From Gemmatimonadaceae bacterium (GTDB lineage: Bacteria > Gemmatimonadota > Gemmatimonadetes > Gemmatimonadales > Gemmatimonadaceae), in assembly GCA_035606695.1 (NCBI GenBank), contig DATNEW010000026.1, positions 1-64,000 of the forward strand: a DNA stretch of 64,000 nucleotides, given 5' to 3'. Below the pieces are notes generated by a model. It made no database searches. It was not told where the DNA came from and saw nothing but the letters and a program-made list of their open reading frames with translations. The translations under genes and the position numbers were made by a program. Below, in pieces: positions 52,641 through 60,795 of this stretch (its first letter is position 1; every line of letters starts with the position of its first letter).

Positions 52641-52907
52641 ATGTGCCGCAACATTCGAACACTCGCCAACTTCGAACCGCCGGCGACCGATGATGAAGTC
52701 CGCGCATCGGCCTTGCAGTTCGTGCGCAAGTTGAGCGGGACGCATCATCCGTCGCGCGCTAACGAGGCCGTGTTCAACCAGGCGGTCGAGGAAGTGGCCG
52801 CCGCGGCGCACCGGCTACTGACGTCGCTCGAGATTCATGCGCCGCCGCGCGATCGCGAGGTCGAGCGGCAAAAGGCGCAGGAACGCGCCCGCAAGCGCTT
52901 CGCGTGA
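52641..52907 (+). CDS. DUF2277 family protein
   Basis: 88 residues: MCRNIRTLANFEPPATDDEV, ASALQFVRKLSGTHHPSRAN, FNQAVEEVAAAAHRLLTSLE, the whole span of this highly conserved family. Function unknown; conserved MCRNI start supports the start codon. Confidence 0.92.
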   Translation: MCRNIRTLANFEPPATDDEVRASALQFVRKLSGTHHPSRANEAVFNQAVEEVAAAAHRLLTSLEIHAPPRDREVERQKAQERARKRFA

Positions 52908-52920
52908 CCGCGGTATTTCG

Positions 52921-53166
52921 ATGAGCTGGTTTCGGTACGCCGCACCCGGCAGCCGCCCCGGTGACCTCGGCGCATGCTGCCCGGAACTCCACGAGACGGT
53001 CACGCGACGAGACGGCGTCGTCCGTCTCGATGCGCGAGGCATCGTGCATGTGATTGTCGGTGTCGACAGCCGCGCGACACTGCCGATGTACCACTGTCCG
53101 TTCTGCGGATTCGAGGTCCAAAGTCGACGCGCCGTCGAGAGAATGTCACGCGACGGCGCCCCATAA
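52921..53166 (+). CDS. Small zinc-binding protein
   Basis: 81 residues: MSWFRYAAPGSRPGDLGACC, EGIVHVIVGV-like strand (RGIVHVIVGVDSR) and MYHCPFCGFEVQSRRAV. Four Cys in two pairs (ACCP, CPFC) could bind zinc. It follows the DUF2277 gene by 13 bp. Confidence 0.55.
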   Translation: MSWFRYAAPGSRPGDLGACCPELHETVTRRDGVVRLDARGIVHVIVGVDSRATLPMYHCPFCGFEVQSRRAVERMSRDGAP

Positions 53167-53180
53167 ATCGAGTCGCGCCG

Positions 53181-53612
53181 CTACGCCTCGACCGAAAGAC
53201 TCGGCAGCGCGCGCTGGATCTCGACGAGCTCGGGCTGGCCGCCGAATTCACCACAGATCGTGACGTCGAACAGATAGCGGCTGCCTTCGGCGTCCGTCCA
53301 CGGAAAACCGCGACAGACCACTGGATAGTACGACTTGTCATGAATGGAGCAGGCACCGTCGCGCAGCATGACGCACCGCTTGTTGCGAACGCGCGTGCGC
53401 CACTCGCCCCATCTCGTCCGGTACACGAGGCCCGGTCCGTGATCCGCTTCAATCGCGGCGGCCTCTTCATCCGACACCGTTGTCCCATAGGCACAGCACG
53501 ACGCGTTGTGCGGACATGGATAGCACGGCAACGACGGCAACGACGGCAAGGACGGCAGCGGTGTTCGACGATCGGCGCTCATGTGGTTGATATAATAATC
53601 GAACGGCGTCAT
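53181..53612 (-). CDS. YkgJ-type cysteine-cluster protein
   Basis: 143 residues. CYPCPHNASCCAYGTTVSDE at the N-terminal part, RCVMLRDGACSIHDKSYYPV, VCRGFPWTDAEGSRYLF, ending DVTICGEF: the Cys8-like cluster pattern of YkgJ (CxxCxxxCC...C...C...C), thought to bind iron-sulfur or zinc. The N-terminal PSLPSLPSLP is encoded by a 9-bp DNA repeat. Start may instead be the ATG 53582. Divergent from the peptidase gene. Confidence 0.8.
   Translation of the reverse strand: MTPFDYYINHMSADRRTPLPSLPSLPSLPCYPCPHNASCCAYGTTVSDEEAAAIEADHGPGLVYRTRWGEWRTRVRNKRCVMLRDGACSIHDKSYYPVVCRGFPWTDAEGSRYLFDVTICGEFGGQPELVEIQRALPSLSVEA
53524..53559 (+). repeat. Four 9-bp tandem units GACGGCAAC-type
   Basis: CACGGCAAC, GACGGCAAC, GACGGCAAG, GACGGCAGC. 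In frame on the minus strand they encode the Pro-Ser-Leu repeats of the YkgJ-type protein, so changes in copy number keep the frame. Confidence 0.85.
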
Positions 53613-53665
53613 GATGCGGGAGCACCCCGCGCGACATTCCGCGCCGTCATTTCATTGAGGATAGT

Positions 53666-55087
53666 ATGATGGCTCGCCATTGGAGGGTCTGTTTTGCCCT
53701 GAGCGCCACCGCTACCGTCATCGCCGCGTCGGCCGGCGCGCAGAGCCAGACCATGCCGCGGCAAGCCGACCGCGACCTCGCCCGCTCCATCTACAAGGAA
53801 ATGGTCGAGATCAAATCCGGATACACGACGGGCGCCACGACGCCGGTCGCCGAAGCGGCGGCACGCCGCCTCAAGGCCGCCGGATTTCCCGCGTCGGACA
53901 TCTTCATCGGCGGCGCGAGTCCGGCCAAAGCCAATCTCGTCGTGCGATATCACGGCACCGGTCACGCGCGTCCGATCCTGCTGCTCGCCCACACCGATGT
54001 CGTCGAGGCGAACCGCGAGGATTGGAGCATGGATCCGTTCACGCTCACCGAGAAGGACGGCTACTTCTACGGGCGCGGCACCGGCGACGACAAGGCGCAA
54101 GCCGCGGTATGGATCGCCAATCTCATCCGCTACAAGCGCGAAGGATTCAAGCCCGACCGCGACATCATCGTCGCCCTCACCGCCGACGAAGAAGGCGGCG
54201 GGTCGTACAATGGCGTCGCGTGGCTGCTCAAGAACAAACGCTCGCTGATCGACGCCGAGCTCGCGCTGAACGAAGGCGGATGGGGCGAGTCGGTGGCGGG
54301 GAAGCCACTGTCGAACGATCTCCAGGTGAGCGAGAAGTACGTCATCAACTACCGGCTCGAGGTGCGCAACAAGGGCGGTCACAGCTCGCTGCCCGTGGCG
54401 GACAACGCCATCTATCATCTCGCCGGTGCGCTCGACCGGATCTCGAAATTTGGATTCCCGCTCAAGACCAACGACGTCACGCGCGCCTACTTCCGCGAGA
54501 TGTCGAAGATCGAGACGGGACCGATCGCCGCCGATCTCGGCAAGGTCGCGGATGGCGATGCCGCGGCGATGGCGCGCGTCGCGAGCTCGACAACGGCGTG
54601 GAATGCCACGCTGCGCACGACGTGCGTCGCCACGCAGCTCGAGGGCGGCCACGCGAAGAACGCATTGCCGCAGCTCGCGGCGGCCAACGTGAATTGCCGT
54701 GTGCTGCCCGAAGACGGCGTTGCCTACGTCACACAGACGCTCGATCGCGTCATCGCCGACACCGCGGTCAAGCTCATCGTCGACGGCACGCCGCAGCGCG
54801 GACCGGCGTCGCCCATGCGCAACGATCTCATGTCGGCCGTGAGCACCGTGACGAGCGCGATGTGGCCCGGGGTCGCGACGGTTCCCATGATGGTCATGGG
54901 CGCGACCGACGGGCTCTACCTGCGCGCCGCCGGAATTCCCACTTATGGTATTCAAGGATTCTTCTACGACCGCGACGACATCCGCTTTCACGGCCGCGAC
55001 GAACGCCTCAAGGTGAAGTCCTTCTATGAGGGGCAGACGTTCCTGTACGATCTCGTGAAGCGACTCGCCGGCGGTCCGGCGACCTGA
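53666..55087 (+). CDS. Secreted M20 family metallopeptidase
   Basis: 473 residues, signal peptide ending near ASAGAQ. Di-zinc site: LLLAHTDVVEANREDW, YGRGTGDDKAQAAVWI, catalytic ADEEGGGSYNGVAW, GGWGE and the C-terminal RFHGRDERLKV His. Dimerisation domain VRNKGGHSSLPVADNAIY. Cleaves peptides or N-acylated amino acids in the periplasm. Confidence 0.92.
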   Translation: MMARHWRVCFALSATATVIAASAGAQSQTMPRQADRDLARSIYKEMVEIKSGYTTGATTPVAEAAARRLKAAGFPASDIFIGGASPAKANLVVRYHGTGHARPILLLAHTDVVEANREDWSMDPFTLTEKDGYFYGRGTGDDKAQAAVWIANLIRYKREGFKPDRDIIVALTADEEGGGSYNGVAWLLKNKRSLIDAELALNEGGWGESVAGKPLSNDLQVSEKYVINYRLEVRNKGGHSSLPVADNAIYHLAGALDRISKFGFPLKTNDVTRAYFREMSKIETGPIAADLGKVADGDAAAMARVASSTTAWNATLRTTCVATQLEGGHAKNALPQLAAANVNCRVLPEDGVAYVTQTLDRVIADTAVKLIVDGTPQRGPASPMRNDLMSAVSTVTSAMWPGVATVPMMVMGATDGLYLRAAGIPTYGIQGFFYDRDDIRFHGRDERLKVKSFYEGQTFLYDLVKRLAGGPAT

Positions 55088-55109
55088 CCACGCGCATACC
55101 ACACAACGC

Positions 55110-55580
55110 GTGGGCCTTCACGTCGTTCTCGTTCATCCCGAGATCCACTGGAACACCGGTAACGCCGGCCGCAGCTGTCTCGCCGCCGGGGCCACGTTGC
55201 ACCTCATCGAACCGCTCGGCTTTTCCCTCGACGAACGCGAGGTGAAGCGCGCGGGCCTGGATTATTGGGAGCACGTCGACCTGCGCGTGTGGCCGAGCTG
55301 GGAGGCATTCGAGCGCGAGCTGCCGGCGCTCGGCGAGCCATTTTTCTTCTCGACCAAAGCCAAACGGGTGTACTGGGACGCTCCGCTCGGCGGCGCCGCC
55401 GACGTCGTGTTGGTCTTCGGACGCGAAACCGGCGGCTTGCCGGCCGACCTTCACGAACGCTATCATGAGCGTTTTGTAACGATGCCCATTCTCTCGCCCC
55501 GCGTCCGCTCACTCAACCTGTCGACGAGCGTGGCGGTGGCGCTGTACGAAGTGTTGCGACAGCGGCGCGCATCCGCGTGA
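55110..55580 (+). CDS. trmL: tRNA (cytidine(34)-2'-O)-methyltransferase
   Basis: 156 residues from GTG. SPOUT-class marks: HVVLVHPEIHWNTGNAGRSC, VVLVFGRETGGLPADL, MPILSPRVRSLNLSTSVAVA. Methylates the wobble ribose of tRNA-Leu. Motif 1 (N-T-G-N), 2 (F-G-R-E-T-G-G-L) and 3 (R-S-L-N-L-S) are complete. Length matches TrmL/YibK. Confidence 0.93.
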   Translation: MGLHVVLVHPEIHWNTGNAGRSCLAAGATLHLIEPLGFSLDEREVKRAGLDYWEHVDLRVWPSWEAFERELPALGEPFFFSTKAKRVYWDAPLGGAADVVLVFGRETGGLPADLHERYHERFVTMPILSPRVRSLNLSTSVAVALYEVLRQRRASA

Positions 55581-55634
55581 AACTTCCGGGCGCGAGGCTT
55601 GTACTACGTCGAAACCTGACTCCAGGAGTCGAGC

Positions 55635-56006
55635 ATGATGATGCACCCGGCGCTCCACCGCTTCCTCGGATATGCACTCGTGTCGATTGGACTCGGCGCC
55701 TGCGGCGACACGCCGGCCACTCCGCCCTCCGCCGTAGCCCCTTCGGCTTCGGCGGTACGCATTGCGCCGTCGCCCTTGCGCATCGCCGTGGGGGCCGACA
55801 GTCAGGCGATCGCGATCGTGACCGACGATCGAGGCACCATTCTGTCGAACCAGGACGTCCGGTGGAGCTCGACCAACGTGTCGGTCGCGTTCGTGACCGA
55901 CGGCGGACTCGTACAGGGGCGCGCCGCCGGCACGGCGATCATTACGGCGATCGTCGGAAACCACATTGGCCTCGACACCGTCACCGTGGTGGGACCCACA
56001 TCGTGA
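55635..56006 (+). CDS. Lipoprotein with Big-like domain
   Basis: 123 residues, lipobox GLGAC (Cys 23), then a Pro/Ala/Ser-rich linker and one Big domain: IAVGADSQAIAIVTDDRGTI, VRWSSTNVSVAFVTDGGLVQ, GRAAGTAIITAIVGN, the classic BIG_2 pattern. Related in form to the gene at 15409. Surface-anchored. Confidence 0.75.
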   Translation: MMMHPALHRFLGYALVSIGLGACGDTPATPPSAVAPSASAVRIAPSPLRIAVGADSQAIAIVTDDRGTILSNQDVRWSSTNVSVAFVTDGGLVQGRAAGTAIITAIVGNHIGLDTVTVVGPTS

Positions 56007-56040
56007 TCGGATGGTTCCGCGCGCGATGTGACCTCACGCC

Positions 56041-56589
56041 ATGAGCGTCCCCGGCGAGCTGCGCACGGCGCGCCTGTATATGCGACCATGGCGCGCCGAC
56101 GACGCGGCTCTGCTTCATCCGGTGCTCGTCGCCAATCAGGCGCACATCGCGCCGTGGATTCCACGCCGCGTCTCCGACCCCGCTACCGTTGCGCTGCTCG
56201 CCGAGCGGCTCAGCGGGTTCGCCGCCGACTTCGCGGAGGATCGCGAATGGCGGTACGCGCTCTTCACGCCGAACGAAGCAAAAGTCCTCGGCGAAGCCGC
56301 GCTGTTTCCACGCTCGGAAACATCGCGCGCGTCATTCGATGAATCCGATCGCGTCGAGCTTGGCTACTGGTTGCGCCAGGACGTCACGGGTAACGGTTTC
56401 GTCACGGAGGCGGTCGAGGCGCTGCTGCGTGTGGCGTCGAGCATCCCGCGATTCACCCACGCCGAGATTCGCTGCGACGCGCGGAATGCGCCCAGCGCGG
56501 CGATTCCGCGCCGCCTGGGCTTCGCGCTGCCGAACGACGAGGAAGGCGAGGGCCGCCTTCAGGTCTGGACGCTCCCGCTCGTTCGCTGA
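56041..56589 (+). CDS. GNAT-family acetyltransferase, RimJ/RimL type
   Basis: 182 residues: GELRTARLYMRPWRADDAAL, then VELGYWLRQDVTGNGFVTEA and HAEIRCDARNAPSAAIPRRL, GFALPN. Complete version of the type seen as a pseudogene at 21299. Substrate may be a ribosomal protein N-terminus or a small molecule. Confidence 0.87.
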   Translation: MSVPGELRTARLYMRPWRADDAALLHPVLVANQAHIAPWIPRRVSDPATVALLAERLSGFAADFAEDREWRYALFTPNEAKVLGEAALFPRSETSRASFDESDRVELGYWLRQDVTGNGFVTEAVEALLRVASSIPRFTHAEIRCDARNAPSAAIPRRLGFALPNDEEGEGRLQVWTLPLVR

Positions 56590-56641
56590 GCCGCGCATCG
56601 CTCCTTGCCGGACAGCGTCGAACGCACGCATACTGCGAGGC

Positions 56642-57817
56642 ATGCCGACTCAGTCTCCCTCGCCGCGGCGCGCTGCGCACAGCCTGCATTCGGACTATCG
56701 GCCGTCGGACGCGCAGCGCGTGTACAGCTCCGAGTCGGGCCGCACGTATCGGCTCGACCGGTTGATCGGCAAGGGCGGCTTCGGCGAAGTCTTTCTCGCG
56801 ACGCCGACGCCGCACGATGATCTGCCGCGACAAGTGTGCGTGAAGATCAGCGACCGCTTGTCCGCGTGGCTGCGCGAAGCCTACTTCGCCGAGCTGCTCG
56901 CGCGCGAGCCGCGCGCATTGCGCGTGTTCGATCGCTTCGCCGACGTGCAAGGCACGCAGATGCGTTATTGCCTGGCCATGGAATACGCGGAGCACGGCGA
57001 CCTGGGTGCGTGGTTGGCGCGAACGGGCGCACAGTCCGAGCGGTTCGTGCGCCGGGAGATCGCCGCGATACTCGGCGCGCTCGATGGGTTGCATCGCGGT
57101 CAGGCGCTGCATCGCGATCTCACGCCGTTCAACGTGTTCGTGTGCGAGGGCGAGCAACTCAAGCTCGGCGACTTCGGCATTGCGACGCATCAGCGGAGTC
57201 GCCGCGGTGTGACGGCGGAGGCATTCAATCCGTTCAACGCGCCGACCGAGATCGCGTGGGGACGGGTGCGCCGTTGGCAGCAGCGCGACGACATCTATCA
57301 GGTCGGGCTCATCGCCGCGTTGCTGTTGCACGGCGACATCACGAGCCCAATGCGCAGCAAGGATGTCCGCACGTTGCCGTGCAGCGATCATCTCAAGGAA
57401 GTCATTCACCGCTGCCTCGGCGTCCGCGGCAAGCGTTACGAAGCCGCCGGTGATTTGATCGCCGCGCTTCGGCAACGACCCGAGGAAGTTCGGCTCGCTC
57501 GCGTGCAGAGCCTGAAGGCAATGCGTCTCTCGTTCACCGGATTTCTCAGCCGCCCGCGCAGCGAAGCGATGGCCGCCGCGAAAAAAGCCGGGGCGATCGT
57601 CCAGTCGAAGCCCGGCCAATCGACCGACATTCTGGTGCGCGGCCGGCCCAACACGCAGCAGATCGCCGGCAAGGCGGGCGGCACGAAACTGATGGATGTG
57701 CGGCGACTCGCCGCGCGCGGACACATGGTGCGCGTCATCGGCGAGCGTCAGTTCTGGCGACTCGCGGAAGCCGGCGCGGCGAAGCGACAACCTACTCGAC
57801 GGCGCAACGCGAAATGA
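56642..57817 (+). CDS. Ser/Thr protein kinase fused to a BRCT-like domain
   Basis: 391 residues. Kinase (about 45-290): GKGGFGEV loop, VCVKIS Lys, HRDLTPFN catalytic loop with D and N at 157-164, DFGIATHQ near 177, PTEIAWG in place of APE. C-terminal about 295-385 reads LSFTGFLSRPRSEAMAAAKK, AGAIVQSKPGQSTDILVRG, KAGGTKLMDVRRLAARGHMV, RVIGERQFWRL, which fits a BRCT fold (T-G, AGA-V, T-x-x-L-V-x-G, K-x-x-x-A, E-x-x-F-W). BRCT domains bind phospho-peptides or DNA ends; a kinase-BRCT fusion in a bacterium is unusual. ATGA overlap with ridA. Confidence 0.85.
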   Translation: MPTQSPSPRRAAHSLHSDYRPSDAQRVYSSESGRTYRLDRLIGKGGFGEVFLATPTPHDDLPRQVCVKISDRLSAWLREAYFAELLAREPRALRVFDRFADVQGTQMRYCLAMEYAEHGDLGAWLARTGAQSERFVRREIAAILGALDGLHRGQALHRDLTPFNVFVCEGEQLKLGDFGIATHQRSRRGVTAEAFNPFNAPTEIAWGRVRRWQQRDDIYQVGLIAALLLHGDITSPMRSKDVRTLPCSDHLKEVIHRCLGVRGKRYEAAGDLIAALRQRPEEVRLARVQSLKAMRLSFTGFLSRPRSEAMAAAKKAGAIVQSKPGQSTDILVRGRPNTQQIAGKAGGTKLMDVRRLAARGHMVRVIGERQFWRLAEAGAAKRQPTRRRNAK

Positions 57818-58200
57818 CGCATCAATACGTGCACAGCGCGGGTCTGCCCAAACCCGTTGGTCCGTATTCGCCGGGCATCGCGTTCGATCGGTTGATCTTC
57901 GTGTCGGGCCAGGGCGCGACCGATCCCGAAACCGGCAAGCTCGCCGGCGCGGACGCCGCGACGCAGACGGAGCAATGTCTGCACAACGTGCGAACGATTC
58001 TTCAGGCCGCCGGTTCCGATCTGCAACACGTGCTGCGCTGCGGCGTGTTTCTCCTCGACATGAAGGAGTTCGGGGAGATGAATCGCGTCTACGAACGCGT
58101 GTTCGGCGAGCATCGTCCCGCGCGCACGACGATTCAGGCAGCCGCGTTGCCGGGCGAGGGGCTGCGCGTCGAGATCGACTGCATCGCGTATCGTCCTTGA
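57814..58200 (+). CDS. ridA: RidA family enamine/imine deaminase
   Basis: 128 residues: LPKPVGPYSPGIAFDRLIFV, SGQGATDPETGKLAGADAAT, LHNVRTILQAAGSDLQHVLR, ARTTIQAAALPGEGLRVEID. Catalytic Arg in PARTT and Glu in RVEID-like end are present. Removes reactive 2-aminoacrylate. Coupled to the kinase gene; its stop codon is the first part of a heptamer repeat run. Confidence 0.92.
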   Translation: MTHQYVHSAGLPKPVGPYSPGIAFDRLIFVSGQGATDPETGKLAGADAATQTEQCLHNVRTILQAAGSDLQHVLRCGVFLLDMKEFGEMNRVYERVFGEHRPARTTIQAAALPGEGLRVEIDCIAYRP

Positions 58201-58275
58201 ACGTTGAACGTTGAACGTTGAACGTTGCGCGTTGCGCGTTGAGCCTTGAGCCTTGAGCGTTGAGCGATGGACGAT
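58199..58275 (+). repeat. Run of eleven 7-bp units (GAACGTT and variants)
   Basis: From the stop codon of ridA: GAACGTT four times, GCGCGTT twice, GAGCCTT twice, then GAGCGTT, GAGCGAT, GGACGAT, followed by GGCGAT units. Stepwise variants side by side suggest slippage plus point change. The rest of the gap to 58426 holds no gene. Confidence 0.9.
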
Positions 58276-58425
58276 GGCGATGGCGATGGCTGAACACAGG
58301 AGCCCAATCATCCATGTGTGCAACAGTGGGCGCCTATTCAACTCGTAGAAAAATTTGATTGAGTTGGCGCGTGACGCGCGATAGCTTCCAATCGTTCGTC
58401 CCTCCCCCACCCAGTTTTGCCCAAC

Positions 58426-59586
58426 ATGTTGAACAGCCGATCCGCCGTTGGGTCGCGGCGCGTCAAGTGCGTGATGACTTCCGCACTCGCGCTGGTGATG
58501 TCGTGCAGTGAACGCTCGGCAACCGAGCCCGCGATGAACGCGGCGTCCTTCAGCGCCTCCGTCGCCGCCGAGCGTCCGGTGTTCCTGAGCGAGCCGGTGC
58601 TGATGAGTATTCCTACATACGACGGTTCGGGCCAGAGTGTGCATCCCGACGTCGTGGCGTTCGGATCGGCATGGCACGGGGCGAGGTACTGGCTCACGAT
58701 GACGCCGTATCCGAAGTCGGATCAGCATCTCGAGAATCCGTCGATCCTCGCGAGCGACGACGGCGAGTCGGTGCGCGTTCCGGGCGGGGTCGCGAATCCT
58801 GTCATCAAGGCGCCGGGCAAGCGCAAGGATTACAACTCCGATCCCGAGCTCGTATACGAGCCGCAGAGCGACCAGCTCGTGCTGTTCCACCGGTTCGTCG
58901 AGGCGAAGACGAACACCATTCACGTGGCGACGTCGCACGACGGCGTGACGTGGACCCACTTGCGGGCCCCGTTTTGGGAGCGGGCGCACAACCTCGTGTC
59001 GCCGACCGTCGCGCCGCGCGCCGCCGCGCCGGCCCGCATGTGGTACGTCAGCGCCGGCAAGGCGGGTTGCGACGCCAGGTCGACGACGGTGATGCTGCGC
59101 ACGGCGACCGACACCACCGGCCGCGTCGTCGATACGAAGTGGGCTGGCGCGACGCGTACGGACTTGAGCATTCCTGGATATAATATCTGGCATATCAAGG
59201 CGCGCTGGATTCCCGAGAAGACCGAATACTGGATGCTCATCTCGGCCTTTCCGGTGAACGGAGACGGATGCAAGACCGACGATCTCTTCTTCGCGCGCAG
59301 CACCGACGGCCAGCACTGGACGGCGTACGCGCAGCCCGTCCTGCGCCACCAGGATCGCGCCTGGACCGCGGCGACGGTCTATCGCAGCAGCTTCCTCTAC
59401 GACGCGGCGAACGATGTCCTGGAGCTGTGGATTTCGGGACGGGGCACCGACGGCACGTGGGGCATGGGCCACGCTCGTGCTCGCTTCAGCACGCTGCTGT
59501 CCGCGCTCGAGCGCAACGTGCAGGTTTCTCCCAATTCGCGTGTCGTGTACACAGCGCCGGCACTGCAGCCCGGCGATTTGCCGTAA
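58426..59586 (+). CDS. Lipoprotein with beta-propeller, glycosidase-like
   Basis: 386 residues from ATG; possible lipobox ALVMSC (Cys 27 or so). Mature protein has five repeated strand sets with Asp-box-like turns: MSIPTYDGSGQSVHPDVVAF, YNSDPELVYEPQSDQLVLFH, HVATSHDGVTWTHLRAPFWE, WIPEKTEYWMLISAFPVN, FARSTDGQHWTAYAQPVL. This is typical of GH43/GH32-type or sialidase-like five-bladed propellers; catalytic acids are not certain. Surface-anchored, probably glycan-binding. A TTG 9 bp earlier is an alternative start. Confidence 0.72.
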   Translation: MLNSRSAVGSRRVKCVMTSALALVMSCSERSATEPAMNAASFSASVAAERPVFLSEPVLMSIPTYDGSGQSVHPDVVAFGSAWHGARYWLTMTPYPKSDQHLENPSILASDDGESVRVPGGVANPVIKAPGKRKDYNSDPELVYEPQSDQLVLFHRFVEAKTNTIHVATSHDGVTWTHLRAPFWERAHNLVSPTVAPRAAAPARMWYVSAGKAGCDARSTTVMLRTATDTTGRVVDTKWAGATRTDLSIPGYNIWHIKARWIPEKTEYWMLISAFPVNGDGCKTDDLFFARSTDGQHWTAYAQPVLRHQDRAWTAATVYRSSFLYDAANDVLELWISGRGTDGTWGMGHARARFSTLLSALERNVQVSPNSRVVYTAPALQPGDLP

Positions 59587-59634
59587 CCGCTCCAACTCAC
59601 TCGACGCGCACGCGACCTGCGCAGTAGGAATACA

Positions 59635-60795
59635 ATGCGTGTGCTGTTTGTCGGCACCAACCCTGGCGGCGGCGGTACCGAGAGCCATTTCATCTCGCTC
59701 GCGCGTTCACTGGCCGATGCCGGACACGAAATCATCGCCGCGGTTCGTCCAGATGACTTCATTCACCGCGGCCTGGCCGACCATCCTCGCGTGCGCCTGG
59801 TGCCCGCGGAGTTCAGAAGCCGCCGCGATCTCCGCACGATTCGCGAACTGTCATGCTTGATGCGATCCCTGCGGCCCGATTGGGTCGTTGGTGCGTTCAA
59901 GGCGGAATACTGGGGACTCGCCGTCGCCGCAAAGCTGGCCGGCGTGCGCCTCGTCCTATTCTCGCATCTCGATCAGCGCATTCGTCCCGCCATGGTCCAT
60001 GACTTCGCGCGACTGGTGCGCGGCATCGTCGTGCCGTCCGAATATTTGCGGCGACGAACCATCGAGCGCGGCGTACGCGGGGACCTCGTCGCGGTTCTGC
60101 CGAATCCGATCGACGTCGATCGATTCACCGTCACGTCCGACCTGCGCGCACGCGCTCGCCATTCACTCGGACTCGGCGACGACGATCTCGTCGTCGGTTA
60201 CGTGGGTCGTTTCGAGCCGGCGAAAGGCGTGATGACGCTCGCGAGCGCGCTCGGTCAGACCATGGCGCGCATTCCGCGCTTGCACGCGTTGTGGGTGGGG
60301 CACGGCAAATCCGAATCGGAGCTGCGAAGCCTGACCTCAGCGACTTGCTTCGAGTCGCGGCACCATTGGTTGCCGTGGCTCGACGACGTGTCTCCGGCGT
60401 ACGCGGCCATGGACATGCTCGCCCTGCCTTCAGAGGGCAGCGAAACCTTCGGCCGCGTCCTCGTCGAAGCACAGGCCTGCGGCGTACCCGTGCTCGGCGC
60501 CCGCAACGGCGGCATTCCTGAAGCGCTGTTCGAGGATCGCACAGGATGGCTCGTCGCGCCGGGCGACGTCCCGGCATGGGACCGCGCGATCGAGATGCTC
60601 GCCGGCAACGACGCGAGGCGCCATCGCTTCGCGGAACGTGGCCGACGGTTCGCGCTGCAGTTCGACAGCCGTCGCATCGCTGAGAAGTTCCCGCGCGTGC
60701 TGGCGTCGTTCGATGGCCGCCCGGTCGTTGAGTCGCCTCGCGTCGAGCGGCTCGATCCGGTCGTCACACTCGCACGAAAAGCCGTCGCCGACTGA
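59635..60795 (+). CDS. GT4-family glycosyltransferase
   Basis: 386 residues. N-terminal RVLFVGTNPGGGGTESHFIS, HLDQRIRPAMVHDFARLVRG, C-terminal VGYVGRFEPAKGVMTLASAL, then LALPSEGSETFGRVLVEAQA, CGVPVLGARNGGIPEALFED. The E-x-F-x-x-x-x-x-E motif of GT4 is complete. Retaining transferase of cell-surface polysaccharide or glycolipid. Its end overlaps the convergent acyltransferase by 32 bp. Confidence 0.9.
   Translation: MRVLFVGTNPGGGGTESHFISLARSLADAGHEIIAAVRPDDFIHRGLADHPRVRLVPAEFRSRRDLRTIRELSCLMRSLRPDWVVGAFKAEYWGLAVAAKLAGVRLVLFSHLDQRIRPAMVHDFARLVRGIVVPSEYLRRRTIERGVRGDLVAVLPNPIDVDRFTVTSDLRARARHSLGLGDDDLVVGYVGRFEPAKGVMTLASALGQTMARIPRLHALWVGHGKSESELRSLTSATCFESRHHWLPWLDDVSPAYAAMDMLALPSEGSETFGRVLVEAQACGVPVLGARNGGIPEALFEDRTGWLVAPGDVPAWDRAIEMLAGNDARRHRFAERGRRFALQFDSRRIAEKFPRVLASFDGRPVVESPRVERLDPVVTLARKAVAD

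Noticed and set aside
53609-55102. Long open frame (497 codons) opposite the M20 peptidase
   Set aside because: The plus-strand peptidase has complete zinc-site motifs; the antisense frame is rich in Arg and His with no family pattern, as expected in GC-rich DNA.
58199-58290. CRISPR array
   Set aside because: The units are 7 bp and contiguous without spacers; no cas gene is near.
57748-59688. 646-codon open frame opposite ridA and the propeller lipoprotein
   Set aside because: Runs across two good plus-strand genes and the heptamer repeat, and has no recognisable domain.
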